From: Sphingobium sp. AS12
GTDB lineage: Bacteria > Pseudomonadota > Alphaproteobacteria > Sphingomonadales > Sphingomonadaceae
Direction: 5' to 3'
NCBI RefSeq assembly: GCF_019097845.1
Contig: NZ_JAHRGM010000035.1
Span: forward strand, 434,001 to 498,000
DNA length: 64,000 nt
Shown here piece by piece: positions 11,469 to 19,410 of this stretch. Position 1 is the stretch's first letter, and each line of letters starts with the position of its first letter. The notes beneath the pieces are model-generated. The model had not been told where the DNA came from. It was given only the letters and a program-made list of their open reading frames with translations, and did not search any database. A program made the translations under genes and the position numbers.

Positions 11469-11969
11469 ATGCAAAAGACCGTGCTGGCGGCGATCCCGCT
11501 TGCGATGATGCTGGCCGTTGGCGGCTGTAGCGAACCGGCTCCCGCGCCGCAGGCGGAGGAAGCGCCGATCCTGATGCAGGCGGGCGAGTGGGTGCTGACC
11601 CGCAAGACCACCGGCTACAACACCCCCACCATCACCCCGGCGCAATATCAGGCGGCGCTCAAACAGGTCAGCGAGGACAAGATTTGCCTCACCGTCGATG
11701 CCGAAGGGATGCCGGACGCCGCGGCCCTGGCGGGCAAGGATGGCACGGCCTGTACCTATAAGGACAAGATGGCGCGCAAGGGCCGCCTGATCGCGACGCT
11801 GGCCTGCACGGCGGGCAAGGGTACGTCGGAGATTGCGGTGGAGGGCAATTATACCGCCGATACGCTGACGCTGGGCGAAACCATGACCCAATCGGAAGGC
11901 GGCGGCGCAGTGCTGCGCGCAACCTATGACCTTTCCGGCAAGCGGGTGGGGGATTGTCCCAAGGGTTGA
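11469..11969 (+). CDS. DUF3617 lipoprotein, second copy
   Basis: This 166-residue protein has a signal peptide with lipobox AVGGC, then an Ala/Pro/Glu linker. The body starts with MQAGEWVLTRKTTGY and contains KICLTVDAEGM, CTYKDKMARKGRLIA and a terminal GDCPKG, so the Trp-containing start, the central Cys and the closing Cys of DUF3617 are present. It is clearly related to the preceding gene but much diverged, suggesting an old tandem duplication. An A/G-rich GGGGGAGAGGAT precedes the ATG. It converges on a metallo-hydrolase gene 9 bp away. Role unknown. Confidence 0.82.
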   Translation: MQKTVLAAIPLAMMLAVGGCSEPAPAPQAEEAPILMQAGEWVLTRKTTGYNTPTITPAQYQAALKQVSEDKICLTVDAEGMPDAAALAGKDGTACTYKDKMARKGRLIATLACTAGKGTSEIAVEGNYTADTLTLGETMTQSEGGGAVLRATYDLSGKRVGDCPKG

Positions 11970-11978
11970 TGCGGGGGA

Positions 11979-13190
11979 CTATTCCAGCGCCTTGATCGCG
12001 CGCCGGTCGCATCGTCCTTTACCCAGCGGCACGGCGGAATAGCCCGGCACCAACAGTGACTGGCCAATCCGCAGCGGGGCGAAGCGTTGGTGCGCTATGC
12101 CCTCGCACGCCAGGAACAGGTCCAGCATCCGGGGTGGCGTATCCCATTGTTCATAGGACAGGCGGAACGTCCCCCAATGGATCGGGATCGCGGTCGATGC
12201 GCCCAGTTGTTTGAACACCTCCACCGCCTGTTGCGGGCCGATATGCGCGTCCGATGCCATCTGCCCCTTCCAGAAGCGGAAGGCGCCGATCGGGATCAGC
12301 GCCAGCCGGATCGGCCCGAAACGCGCGGCCTCATAGGGCCAGCCCATGTCGCCCGCACCGGTGTCGCCGGCAAAGAAGATATTGCCCGCGCGCGTCTCGA
12401 TCAAAAAGCTCGACCAGAGCGCCCGGTTGCGATCCGCGCCCCAGCGGCTGCCCCAATGATGGTTGCGGGTCACATGGACGCGATAGTCGGGGCAATGTTC
12501 GTAATTGCCGCACTGGATCACCGCCTGCGGGGCAAGGCCATTGAGCGCCGCACCGCTGACCGACTGGCCCCAGTCCAGCGCGGTCGACGGAATGCCATGC
12601 GCTTTCAATATCGTGTCATTGCCCAGGCTCGTGACGATCCTGGGCCGGTCGCGGTCCCACAGTCGTTTCAACGTCGGCAGGTCCATATGATCGTAATGAT
12701 TATGGCTCAGCACGACCAGGTCGATCTTGGGCAGATCGTCGAAGCGGATGCCCGGCTGCGCGACCCGCTTGGGGCCGAAGGGGGGCAGGGGGCTGGCATG
12801 GTCCGACCAGATCGGGTCGGTCAATATGTTGATGCCAGCCGCCTGCACCAGCACCGTGGCATGGCCCACCCATGTCGCCACCATCCCGCGCGGCGCGGCG
12901 AAAGGCGCAGGACGGGCTGGCTTGACTGCAATGGCATCGGGCCATGGTGGCCGATCGTCATTACCCAGCAACCAGCGGGCGATGAAACCCTGTCGGCTCG
13001 TCCCCGGCGGAGCAGGCACATCGATCACGCCATCGGGATTGAAGAAATGCGCGCCGTCATAATGGCGGCTTTCCGGCCCTTCATAATAGATGCGGTCCAG
13101 GAAGGGCGGTACGATCGTCACGGCAAGGCACAGGGCGACCATTGCAAACAGCAATGTTACCCCGATGCCCTTCACGAATTTGGCAATCAC
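11979..13190 (-). CDS. Membrane-anchored MBL-fold metallo-hydrolase (NAPE-PLD/RomA-like)
   Basis: This 403-residue protein begins with one hydrophobic helix (about residues 8-28) and continues as a metallo-beta-lactamase-fold domain. The metal-binding motif is LSHNHYDHMDLP (HxHxDH), with a later FFAGDTGAGDMGW supplying the bridging Asp and IPIHWGTFRLSYEQW the last His. The domain resembles the NAPE-phospholipase D/RomA group, so a phospholipid or acyl-ester substrate is possible but unproven. The start is the GTG at 13190, whose GTGA overlaps the nrdB stop, implying translational coupling. The frame stays open upstream through nrdB, but that is an antiphase reading of nrdB. Confidence 0.82.
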   Translation of the reverse strand: MIAKFVKGIGVTLLFAMVALCLAVTIVPPFLDRIYYEGPESRHYDGAHFFNPDGVIDVPAPPGTSRQGFIARWLLGNDDRPPWPDAIAVKPARPAPFAAPRGMVATWVGHATVLVQAAGINILTDPIWSDHASPLPPFGPKRVAQPGIRFDDLPKIDLVVLSHNHYDHMDLPTLKRLWDRDRPRIVTSLGNDTILKAHGIPSTALDWGQSVSGAALNGLAPQAVIQCGNYEHCPDYRVHVTRNHHWGSRWGADRNRALWSSFLIETRAGNIFFAGDTGAGDMGWPYEAARFGPIRLALIPIGAFRFWKGQMASDAHIGPQQAVEVFKQLGASTAIPIHWGTFRLSYEQWDTPPRMLDLFLACEGIAHQRFAPLRIGQSLLVPGYSAVPLGKGRCDRRAIKALE

Positions 13191-14236
13191 TCCGCCGCGA
13201 TGCCCGCCGCCTTGAACATGTCGGGGTCGGTGGCATCGTCCGCGTTGGCGGGTGCCGCGCGGGTCTTGCGGCGGTCGAAGGCGTCCCAGACCTCGTTCCA
13301 CTGGCCCCGCGTCGCGCCCTTTGAATATTCGGTCGCGCGGGTTTCGAAGAAATTGGCATGTTCGACGCCGTTCAGCATCGGGGCGAGCCAGGGAAGCGGA
13401 TGCTCGTCGATCATGTAGATGGGCTTCAGGCCCAGCTGGCCCAGCCGCCAGTCGGCGATGTAGCGGACATATTTCTTGATGTCCTTGGGCGTCATGCCGG
13501 GGACCGGACCCATTTCGAACACCAGATCGACGAACGCATCTTCGATACGGACGGTTTTCTGGCACATGTCCATGATGTCGTCCTTGACCGCGGGGGTCAG
13601 GCACTGGCGTTCGGCGCAGAAGGCGTGGAACAGCTTGATGATGCCCTCGCAATGCAGCGTTTCGTCGCGGATCGACCAGGTGACGATCTGCCCCATGCCC
13701 TTCATCTTGTTGAAGCGCGGGAAGTTCATCAGCATCGCGAAGGACGCGAACAATTGCAGCCCTTCGGTAAAGCCGCCGAACATGGCGAGGGTGCGGGCGA
13801 TATCCTCGTCCGTGTCGACGCCGAACTGTTGCAGATAGTCGTGCTTGTCCTTCATCTCCTTATATTGGAGGAAGGCCGAATATTCGCTTTCGGGCATCCC
13901 GATCGTGTCGAGCAGATGCGAGTAGGCCGCGATATGGACGGTTTCCATGTTGCTGAACGCGGTCAGCATCATCTTGACCTCGGTCGGCTTGAACACGCGA
14001 CCATATTTTTCGTGGTAGCAATCCTGAACTTCCACGTCGGCCTGGGTGAAGAAGCGGAAAATCTGCGTCAGCAGGTTGCGCTCATGATCGGACAGCTTCT
14101 GCGCCCAGTCGCGGCAATCCTCGCCCAAAGGCACTTCTTCGGGCAGCCAGTGCAGCTGCTGCTGGCGCTTCCAGAACTCATAGGCCCATGGATATTCGAA
14201 CGGCTTGTAGACTTTGGAGGCTTGGAGAAGGGACAT
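13187..14236 (-). CDS. nrdB: Ribonucleoside-diphosphate reductase, beta subunit (class Ia)
   Basis: NrdB (349 residues) houses the diferric-tyrosyl radical cofactor that feeds radicals to NrdA to make deoxyribonucleotides. It is an all-helical ferritin-like protein with iron ligands in the first (DVEVQDCYHEKYGR, near EVKMMLTAFSNMETVHIAAYSHL) and second (WSIRDETLHCEGIIKLFHAF) helical pairs. The tyrosine of YSHLLD lies in the radical position, so this looks like a normal Tyr-radical class Ia enzyme. AGGAG lies seven bases before the ATG. It lies downstream of nrdA, separated by 92 bp that contain a terminator-like hairpin. Confidence 0.96.
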   Translation of the reverse strand: MSLLQASKVYKPFEYPWAYEFWKRQQQLHWLPEEVPLGEDCRDWAQKLSDHERNLLTQIFRFFTQADVEVQDCYHEKYGRVFKPTEVKMMLTAFSNMETVHIAAYSHLLDTIGMPESEYSAFLQYKEMKDKHDYLQQFGVDTDEDIARTLAMFGGFTEGLQLFASFAMLMNFPRFNKMKGMGQIVTWSIRDETLHCEGIIKLFHAFCAERQCLTPAVKDDIMDMCQKTVRIEDAFVDLVFEMGPVPGMTPKDIKKYVRYIADWRLGQLGLKPIYMIDEHPLPWLAPMLNGVEHANFFETRATEYSKGATRGQWNEVWDAFDRRKTRAAPANADDATDPDMFKAAGIAAE

Positions 14237-14268
14237 AGGGGTTACTCCTGCGGCAATGACCGCAAACT

Positions 14269-14321
14269 AAAAAACGGCATGATCGACCGGAACGCGCCTG
14301 GGCGCATCAACCGGCCGATCA
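14269..14321 (-). terminator. Hairpin plus T-tract between nrdA and nrdB (terminator or attenuator)
   Basis: Bases 14280-14290 pair with 14311-14321 (11 bp, one mismatch), and the loop contains a second GCGCC/GGCGC stem at 14294-14305. On the minus strand the hairpin is followed after five bases by six T residues (14274-14269). This has the shape of an intrinsic terminator placed after nrdA and before nrdB, so it could lower or tune nrdB expression. Confidence 0.6.
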
Positions 14322-14328
14322 CAATATG

Positions 14329-16260
14329 TCACTGGCAGGCTAGGCACTCGTCATAATCGGTGCTGCCGCCGGCCAGTTCGAATTTGGGCGCGTCGATCGT
14401 GTTGTCGGCTTCCACGCCGCCGGCAAAACCGGCGCGCTGCACGCTCTTCGACCGCAGATAGTAAAGCGACTTGATGCCCAGTTCCCACGCGCGGAAGTGG
14501 AGCATGAGCAGGTCCCATTTTTCCACATCGGCGGGGATGAACAGGTTGAGCGACTGCGCCTGGTCGATATAGGGCGTGCGGTCCGCGGCCAGTTCGAGCA
14601 GCCAGCGCTGGTCGATCTCGAAACTGGTCTTGAACGTGTCCTTTTCTTCCTGGCTCAGGAAGTCGAGATGCTGGACCGAGCCGCCATGCTCCAGGATCGA
14701 ATTCCAGACATTGGTCGAATCCTTGGCCTTTTCGACCAGCAGCTTTTCCAGATAGGGATTCTTGATCGAAAAGCTGCCCGACAGCGTCTTGTGGGTGTAG
14801 ATGTTCGCCGGGATCGGCTCGATGCAGGCCGACGTGCCGCCGCAGATTATGGAGATGGACGCGGTCGGCGCTATCGCCATCTTGCAGGAGAAACGCTCCA
14901 TCACGCCCTGATCGGCGGCGTCCGGGCAGGGGCCGCGCTCGATCGCCAGTTGCATGGAGGCTTCGTCGACCTGGCTCTTGATATGTTTGAACATGCGCAG
15001 GTTCCACGACTTGGCCATGGCTCCCTCGAACGGGATTCCGCGCGCCTGCAGGAAGCTGTGAAAGCCCATGACGCCAAGCCCGACCGAGCGTTCGCGGCTG
15101 GCGCTATATTTGGCGCGCGCCATTTCGGGGGGCGCGCGGTCGATATAGTCCTGCAGCACATTGTCGAGGAAACGCATGATATCCTCGGCAAACAGCTTCT
15201 CGTCCTTCCACTCGTCCCAGGTTTCCAGGTTCATCGAGGAAAGGCAGCACACGGCGGTGCGGTCATTGCCGAGATGGTCGCGACCCGTCGGCAGGGTGAT
15301 TTCGGAACAGAGGTTGGAGGTCGAGACCTTCAGCCCCAGATCGCGATGATGCTTGGGCATCATGCGGTTCACCGTGTCGTTGAACACGATATAGGGCTCG
15401 CCAGTGGCCAGGCGGGTTTCGACCAGCTTCTGGAACAGGGCGCGGGCGTTGACGGTGCCGCGGATCGACTGATCCTTGGGGCTGCGCAGAAGGAAATCGC
15501 TGCCGTCGCGCACCGCTTCCATAAACTCGTCGGTCAGCAGTACGCCATGATGCAGGTTGAGCGCCTTGCGGTTGAAGTCGCCCGATGGCTTGCGGATTTC
15601 GAGGAACTCCTCGATTTCCGGGTGCGACACGTCGAGATAGCAGGCGGCAGAGCCACGGCGCAGGCTGCCCTGGCTGATCGCCAGGGTGAGCGAATCCATG
15701 ACGCGGACGAAGGGGATGATGCCCGATGTCTTGCCGTTGAGGCCAACCGGTTCGCCAATGCCGCGCACGCTGCCCCAATAGGTGCCGATGCCGCCGCCGC
15801 GCGACGCCAGCCAGACATTCTCGTTCCAGGTGTTGACGATGCCTTCCAGGCTGTCGTCCACGCTGTTGAGATAGCAGCTGATCGGCAGGCCGCGCCCGGT
15901 GCCGCCATTGGACAGGACCGGGGTGGCGGGCATGAACCAGAGGCGGGAAATATAGTCATAGACGCGCTGGGCGTGGCCCTGATCATCGGCATAGGCCGCC
16001 GCGACGCGGGCGAACAGATCCTGATAGCTTTCACCGGGCAGCAGATAGCGGTCGTTCAACGTATCCTTGCCAAATTCGGTCAGCAGTGCGTCGCGCGACG
16101 GATCGGTCACGACGTCGAAGCGCCGTTCCTGCACCGCAGACGAGGATAAAGGCTCCGCCTTGGTCGGCGCGGCAGGCTGTTCGCTCACCCGGTCCATCAC
16201 ATCATCCATCACAGTCGCCACGTCGTTTGTTCCACCCTGTCCGCTATCCCGAAAATCCAT
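14329..16260 (-). CDS. nrdA: Ribonucleoside-diphosphate reductase, alpha subunit (class Ia)
   Basis: NrdA (643 residues) is the catalytic subunit that reduces ribonucleoside diphosphates. The finger-loop motif NLCSEITLP holds the radical-site Cys, the first redox Cys lies in LPISCYLNSVDDSLEG, and the partner Cys in AVCCLSSMNLE. The substrate loop GIGTYWGSVRG and the C-terminal shuttle pair CLACQ, which is re-reduced by thioredoxin/glutaredoxin, are also present. There is no ATP-cone of usual length at the N-terminus, so activity regulation by ATP/dATP through that domain is likely absent. No intein interrupts the gene. The ATG at 16260 has GGGGGTTGAG before it. It forms an operon with nrdB. 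Confidence 0.96.
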   Translation of the reverse strand: MDFRDSGQGGTNDVATVMDDVMDRVSEQPAAPTKAEPLSSSAVQERRFDVVTDPSRDALLTEFGKDTLNDRYLLPGESYQDLFARVAAAYADDQGHAQRVYDYISRLWFMPATPVLSNGGTGRGLPISCYLNSVDDSLEGIVNTWNENVWLASRGGGIGTYWGSVRGIGEPVGLNGKTSGIIPFVRVMDSLTLAISQGSLRRGSAACYLDVSHPEIEEFLEIRKPSGDFNRKALNLHHGVLLTDEFMEAVRDGSDFLLRSPKDQSIRGTVNARALFQKLVETRLATGEPYIVFNDTVNRMMPKHHRDLGLKVSTSNLCSEITLPTGRDHLGNDRTAVCCLSSMNLETWDEWKDEKLFAEDIMRFLDNVLQDYIDRAPPEMARAKYSASRERSVGLGVMGFHSFLQARGIPFEGAMAKSWNLRMFKHIKSQVDEASMQLAIERGPCPDAADQGVMERFSCKMAIAPTASISIICGGTSACIEPIPANIYTHKTLSGSFSIKNPYLEKLLVEKAKDSTNVWNSILEHGGSVQHLDFLSQEEKDTFKTSFEIDQRWLLELAADRTPYIDQAQSLNLFIPADVEKWDLLMLHFRAWELGIKSLYYLRSKSVQRAGFAGGVEADNTIDAPKFELAGGSTDYDECLACQ

Positions 16261-16736
16261 GCTCAACCCCCAATGTTCCTGTTCCGTTCGATTCGGTCAA
16301 GCTGGTTCGGCAGGTGCCGACACCTTAGCAGATACCGTATCGCGACGGGGCGGAAATGGGACCAACTGACGGGATTGCAGGGACAAAAACCCCCTTGCGC
16401 TGAAAACTGGTCCAGCGACGCAATCACAATCTGTTGGGTGACCCCCGTTTACCCGATACCACAGATAGTGCCATAGCCTGTTTTGGGCGCAAGAGGGTAA
16501 ATGACGGTTTAGGGACTCAGTTCGTCGCTGTTCCGATTCCTTTCGTCGCTGATTTCGCCCGCTGCAACGCAGCGACGCACGGACTTTCCTCGCTCCCCGG
16601 AAAGACAAGCGGGAAAAAGCGGCCTGAAAAATAATTTTGCCTTGCCACGCAAATGCGTGGTGCGCGCAAAAGGCGCTATGATGGTGCCTCCAGCAGACCG
16701 CCGCCCGTCCTGTTCACCCGACGCAAAGGCCGACCG
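16261..16736. other. 476-bp intergenic region upstream of nrdA and of the GST gene
   Basis: This divergent control region holds the nrdA promoter on one side and the GST promoter on the other. Two weakly palindromic 16-base sites 32 bp apart are described separately as possible NrdR boxes. I see no convincing coding frame, RNA gene or strong terminator in the rest. The stretch nearest to the GST gene is locally A/T-richer around 16620-16645. Confidence 0.6.
16424..16471 (-). promoter_or_regulatory. Candidate pair of NrdR boxes upstream of nrdA
   Basis: TCACAATCTGTTGGGT (16424-16439) and ATACCACAGATAGTGC (16456-16471) each match about 12 of 16 positions of the NrdR consensus of type ACACnATATnTnGTGT, and their starts are 32 bp apart, the three-helical-turn spacing usual for NrdR. 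They lie 160-210 bp upstream of the nrdA start. The matches are imperfect, so this is tentative. Confidence 0.35.
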
Positions 16737-17387
16737 ATGATTCTCTATTATCACCCGCTCTCTTCCTATTGCTGGAAGGTGCTGATCGCCGTTTACGAAA
16801 ATGGCACGCCCTTCACACCGCAGATGATGGAGGAGGAGGGCGTTGCGCAGGAATGGCTGGCGCTGTGGCCGATCGGCAAATTCCCGCTGCTGCGCGATTC
16901 GACCCGCGACACGATCGTCGCCGAGGCCAGCATCATCATCGAATATCTGATGACGCATGAGCCGGGCACGTTCCGGCCGATTCCGCTCAATCCCGACGCG
17001 GCGTTGCAGGTGCGGATGATGGACCGGCTGTTCGACAATTATGTGATGACGCCGATGCAGGCGATCGTCGCCGACCGGCTGCGCCCGGCCGACTCGCGCG
17101 ATCCTTATGGCGTAGAACAGGCCCGCGCGCTGATCGCGAAAGCCTATGCCCTGCTGGAAACCCGGATCGGCACACATGGCTGGGCGGTGGGTGAGAATTT
17201 CACCCTGGCTGATTGCGCGGCGGCCCCCGCGCTCTTCTATGCCGACAAGATCGTACCGATCGGCAGCGATCATCCGCGCCTCGCGGCCTATCTCGCCCGG
17301 CTGGTGGCGCGGCCCAGCTTCGCGCGGGTGCTGGCCGAGAAGGAACCGTGGTGGCCGATGTTCCCCTTTGCGAATGGCTATGCCTAG
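16737..17387 (+). CDS. Glutathione S-transferase family protein
   Basis: This 216-residue protein has an N-terminal thioredoxin fold (MILYYHPLSSYCWKVLIAVYE) and a C-terminal all-helical domain. S-S-Y/C near residue 10 is the expected position of the glutathione-activating Ser/Cys. GKFPLLRD contains the cis-Pro that contacts the gamma-glutamyl group, and EASIIIEYL carries the Glu/Ser pair that binds the glutamate. It probably conjugates or reduces electrophiles in the cytosol; the exact substrate is unknown. The ATG at 16737 is chosen because the GST fold starts there; the frame is open further upstream without a good site. Confidence 0.9.
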   Translation: MILYYHPLSSYCWKVLIAVYENGTPFTPQMMEEEGVAQEWLALWPIGKFPLLRDSTRDTIVAEASIIIEYLMTHEPGTFRPIPLNPDAALQVRMMDRLFDNYVMTPMQAIVADRLRPADSRDPYGVEQARALIAKAYALLETRIGTHGWAVGENFTLADCAAAPALFYADKIVPIGSDHPRLAAYLARLVARPSFARVLAEKEPWWPMFPFANGYA

Positions 17388-17482
17388 CCTCTCTGGACAG
17401 GCGGACGATTCCTGACTAGCCGCTGCCCGTGCAGGAACCCGCCGTGCAGGGCCGGGCCGCAGACATAAGGGATCTGGGTAAG

Positions 17483-19003
17483 ATGACGCTCATCAAGACC
17501 GCCGACCTGATAGAGAGCGTCGCCGACGCGCTTCAGTTCATCAGCTATTATCACCCGATGGATTATATCCGCGCGCTGGGCAAAGCCTATGAGGCGGAAC
17601 AAAGCCCGGCGGCCAAGGACGCCATTGCCCAGATCCTGACCAACAGCCGCATGTGCGCGGAGGGGCATCGCCCGATCTGCCAGGACACCGGCATCGTCAA
17701 TGTGTTCGTCAAATGGGGCATGGAATGCCGCCTGGACGACAATAGCCGCTCCATGCAGGATGTGATCGATGAGGGCGTGCGCCGCGCCTACCTCAACCCC
17801 GAAAACCGCCTGCGCGCCTCGATCCTGCGCGATCCCGCGTTCAGCCGTCAGAATACCAAGGACAATACACCCTGCGTGCTGTCGGTCGAAATGGTGCCGG
17901 GCAATAAGGTCGTCATCGACGTCGCGGCCAAGGGTGGCGGGTCGGAGAACAAGACCAAGTTCAAGATGATGAACCCCAGCGATTCGATCGTCGACTGGGT
18001 GCTGGAGATGATCCCGCAAATGGGCGCGGGCTGGTGTCCGCCGGGTATGTTGGGCATCGGCATTGGCGGCACCGCGGAAAAGGCGGTGGCGCTGGCCAAG
18101 GAAAGCCTCATGGACGCGATCGACATGGGGGAACTGAAAGCCCGCGGGCCGCAGACCGAGATTGAGAAGATGCGGGTCGAGATTTTCGACAAGGTCAACG
18201 CGCTGGGCATCGGCGCGCAGGGGCTGGGGGGTCTCTCGACCATTCTCGACGTCAAGATTTACGATTATCCCTGCCATGCGGCGGGCAAGCCCGTGGCGAT
18301 GATCCCCAATTGCGCCGCCACCCGCCATGCCCATTTCACGCTCGACGGCTCCGGCCCCGCTTATCTGGAAGCGCCCAAGCTGTCCGAATGGCCCGACGTC
18401 AACTGGACGCCGAGCAAGGAGGCGATCCGGGTCGATCTCAACACGTTGACGCCAGAGATCGTCCAGAGATGGAAGCATGGCGACCGGCTGCTGCTCAACG
18501 GCAAGATGCTGACCGGGCGGGACGCCGCGCACAAGCGGATCAAGGATATGCTGAGCCGGGGCGAGAGCCTGCCTGTCGATTTCAAGGGCCGCGTCATCTA
18601 TTATGTCGGCCCGGTCGATCCGGTCGGCGACGAAGTGGTCGGCCCCGCTGGCCCCACCACCGCCACCCGCATGGACAGCTTCATGGACATGATGCTGGAG
18701 CAAGGCCTGCTGGGCTGCGTCGGCAAGGCCGAACGCGGCGTGGCGGCGACCAAAGCCATCGCCAAGCATAAGAGCGCCTATCTGATGGCGGTCGGCGGTG
18801 CGGCCTATCTGGTCGCGCGCGCGATCAAGGGGGCCAAGGTCGTGGGCTTTGAGGATCTGGGCATGGAAGCCATATACGAATTCGATGTGGCTGACATGCC
18901 CGTGACCGTCGCGGTCGATAGCGAAGGCCAGAATGTCCACCATCTCGCCCCGCTGGTCTGGCAGGAAAAGATCAAGCGCGAAGGGCTGCTGGAGGGCGTG
19001 TGA
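17483..19003 (+). CDS. fumA: Fumarate hydratase, class I (Fe-S)
   Basis: This 506-residue enzyme interconverts fumarate and malate in the TCA cycle. It is the single-chain class I form: the N-terminal alpha domain (about residues 1-300) with Cys in RMCAEGHRPICQDTGIVNVF and later NCAATRHAHF, and the C-terminal beta domain with GPVDPVGDEVVGPAGPTTATRM. These residues bind a [4Fe-4S] cluster. The frame is open upstream to 17429, but MTLIKTADLIESVADALQF is the normal N-terminus and GGGTAAG precedes this ATG. It is followed directly by a strong inverted repeat. No oxygen-stable class II fumarase is seen in the window. Confidence 0.94.
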   Translation: MTLIKTADLIESVADALQFISYYHPMDYIRALGKAYEAEQSPAAKDAIAQILTNSRMCAEGHRPICQDTGIVNVFVKWGMECRLDDNSRSMQDVIDEGVRRAYLNPENRLRASILRDPAFSRQNTKDNTPCVLSVEMVPGNKVVIDVAAKGGGSENKTKFKMMNPSDSIVDWVLEMIPQMGAGWCPPGMLGIGIGGTAEKAVALAKESLMDAIDMGELKARGPQTEIEKMRVEIFDKVNALGIGAQGLGGLSTILDVKIYDYPCHAAGKPVAMIPNCAATRHAHFTLDGSGPAYLEAPKLSEWPDVNWTPSKEAIRVDLNTLTPEIVQRWKHGDRLLLNGKMLTGRDAAHKRIKDMLSRGESLPVDFKGRVIYYVGPVDPVGDEVVGPAGPTTATRMDSFMDMMLEQGLLGCVGKAERGVAATKAIAKHKSAYLMAVGGAAYLVARAIKGAKVVGFEDLGMEAIYEFDVADMPVTVAVDSEGQNVHHLAPLVWQEKIKREGLLEGV

Positions 19004-19010
19004 GGGAATG

Positions 19011-19038
19011 ATCCTCCCCAAGCAAGCTTGGGGAGGAT
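19011..19038. repeat. Perfect GC-rich palindrome after fumA (terminator-like)
   Basis: Two 13-base arms (ATCCTCCCCAAGC and its complement) are separated by two bases. The sequence lies 7 bp after the fumarase stop, so it may end transcription, but no T-run follows. CCTCCCC palindromes of this kind are common dispersed repeats in sphingomonad genomes. Confidence 0.7.
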
Positions 19039-19126
19039 TAGGTAATCGCACCAACCTGCATCAAGCCCCCGGAACCCCTGCCTCTACCCGGCATTGTCTC
19101 CGCATCCTTATCCCGGAGCCAGTCCC

Positions 19127-19360
19127 ATGTCCTTCACCCAACTAGACCCACCCTTGCCCGTCCATGTGGAGGGCAAGGGGAAGGGCTATGCCCTGGCCGT
19201 CATCGATTATGGGCAGGAGCATAATCTGATCTGGGTGACTGGCCTGTCCGACAGTGGCGAAATCTGGTGTGCGCCCAATCCGCTGGTGCGGCTGGAGGCG
19301 AACTGGACGATGGGGCGGGACTGGGCGCGCCATGGTCTGCCCGGCGTCAAGCCGAGCTAA
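19127..19360 (+). CDS. Small conserved hypothetical protein (77 aa)
   Basis: The ATG at 19127 opens a 77-residue protein (MSFTQLDPPLPVHVEGKGKG to HGLPGVKPS). Its core YALAVIDYGQEHNLIWVT and EIWCAPNPLVRLEANWT are rich in Trp and look like a compact beta protein. I recall similar proteins in other sphingomonads without assigned function. CGGAG precedes the ATG. There is no signal peptide. It lies between fumarase and a DUF3667 membrane protein on the same strand. Confidence 0.75.
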   Translation: MSFTQLDPPLPVHVEGKGKGYALAVIDYGQEHNLIWVTGLSDSGEIWCAPNPLVRLEANWTMGRDWARHGLPGVKPS

Positions 19361-19410
19361 ACGCAACAACTGTCTGGCAAGCGTCATACACCGCTGTTAT
19401 CCTGTTTCCC

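Noticed and set aside
11469..11969. DUF3617 second copy as a pseudogene of the first
   Set aside because: The frame is intact with its own signal peptide, lipobox and cysteines, so it reads as a functional paralogue.
13191..13652. N-terminal extension of the metallo-hydrolase frame into nrdB
   Set aside because: The extension is an out-of-frame reading of nrdB; the GTG at 13190 with GTGA overlap gives a normal membrane-anchored start.
14329..16260. Intein or frameshift in nrdA
   Set aside because: Ribonucleotide reductases often host inteins, so this was checked; the motifs run in order at normal spacing with no insertion.
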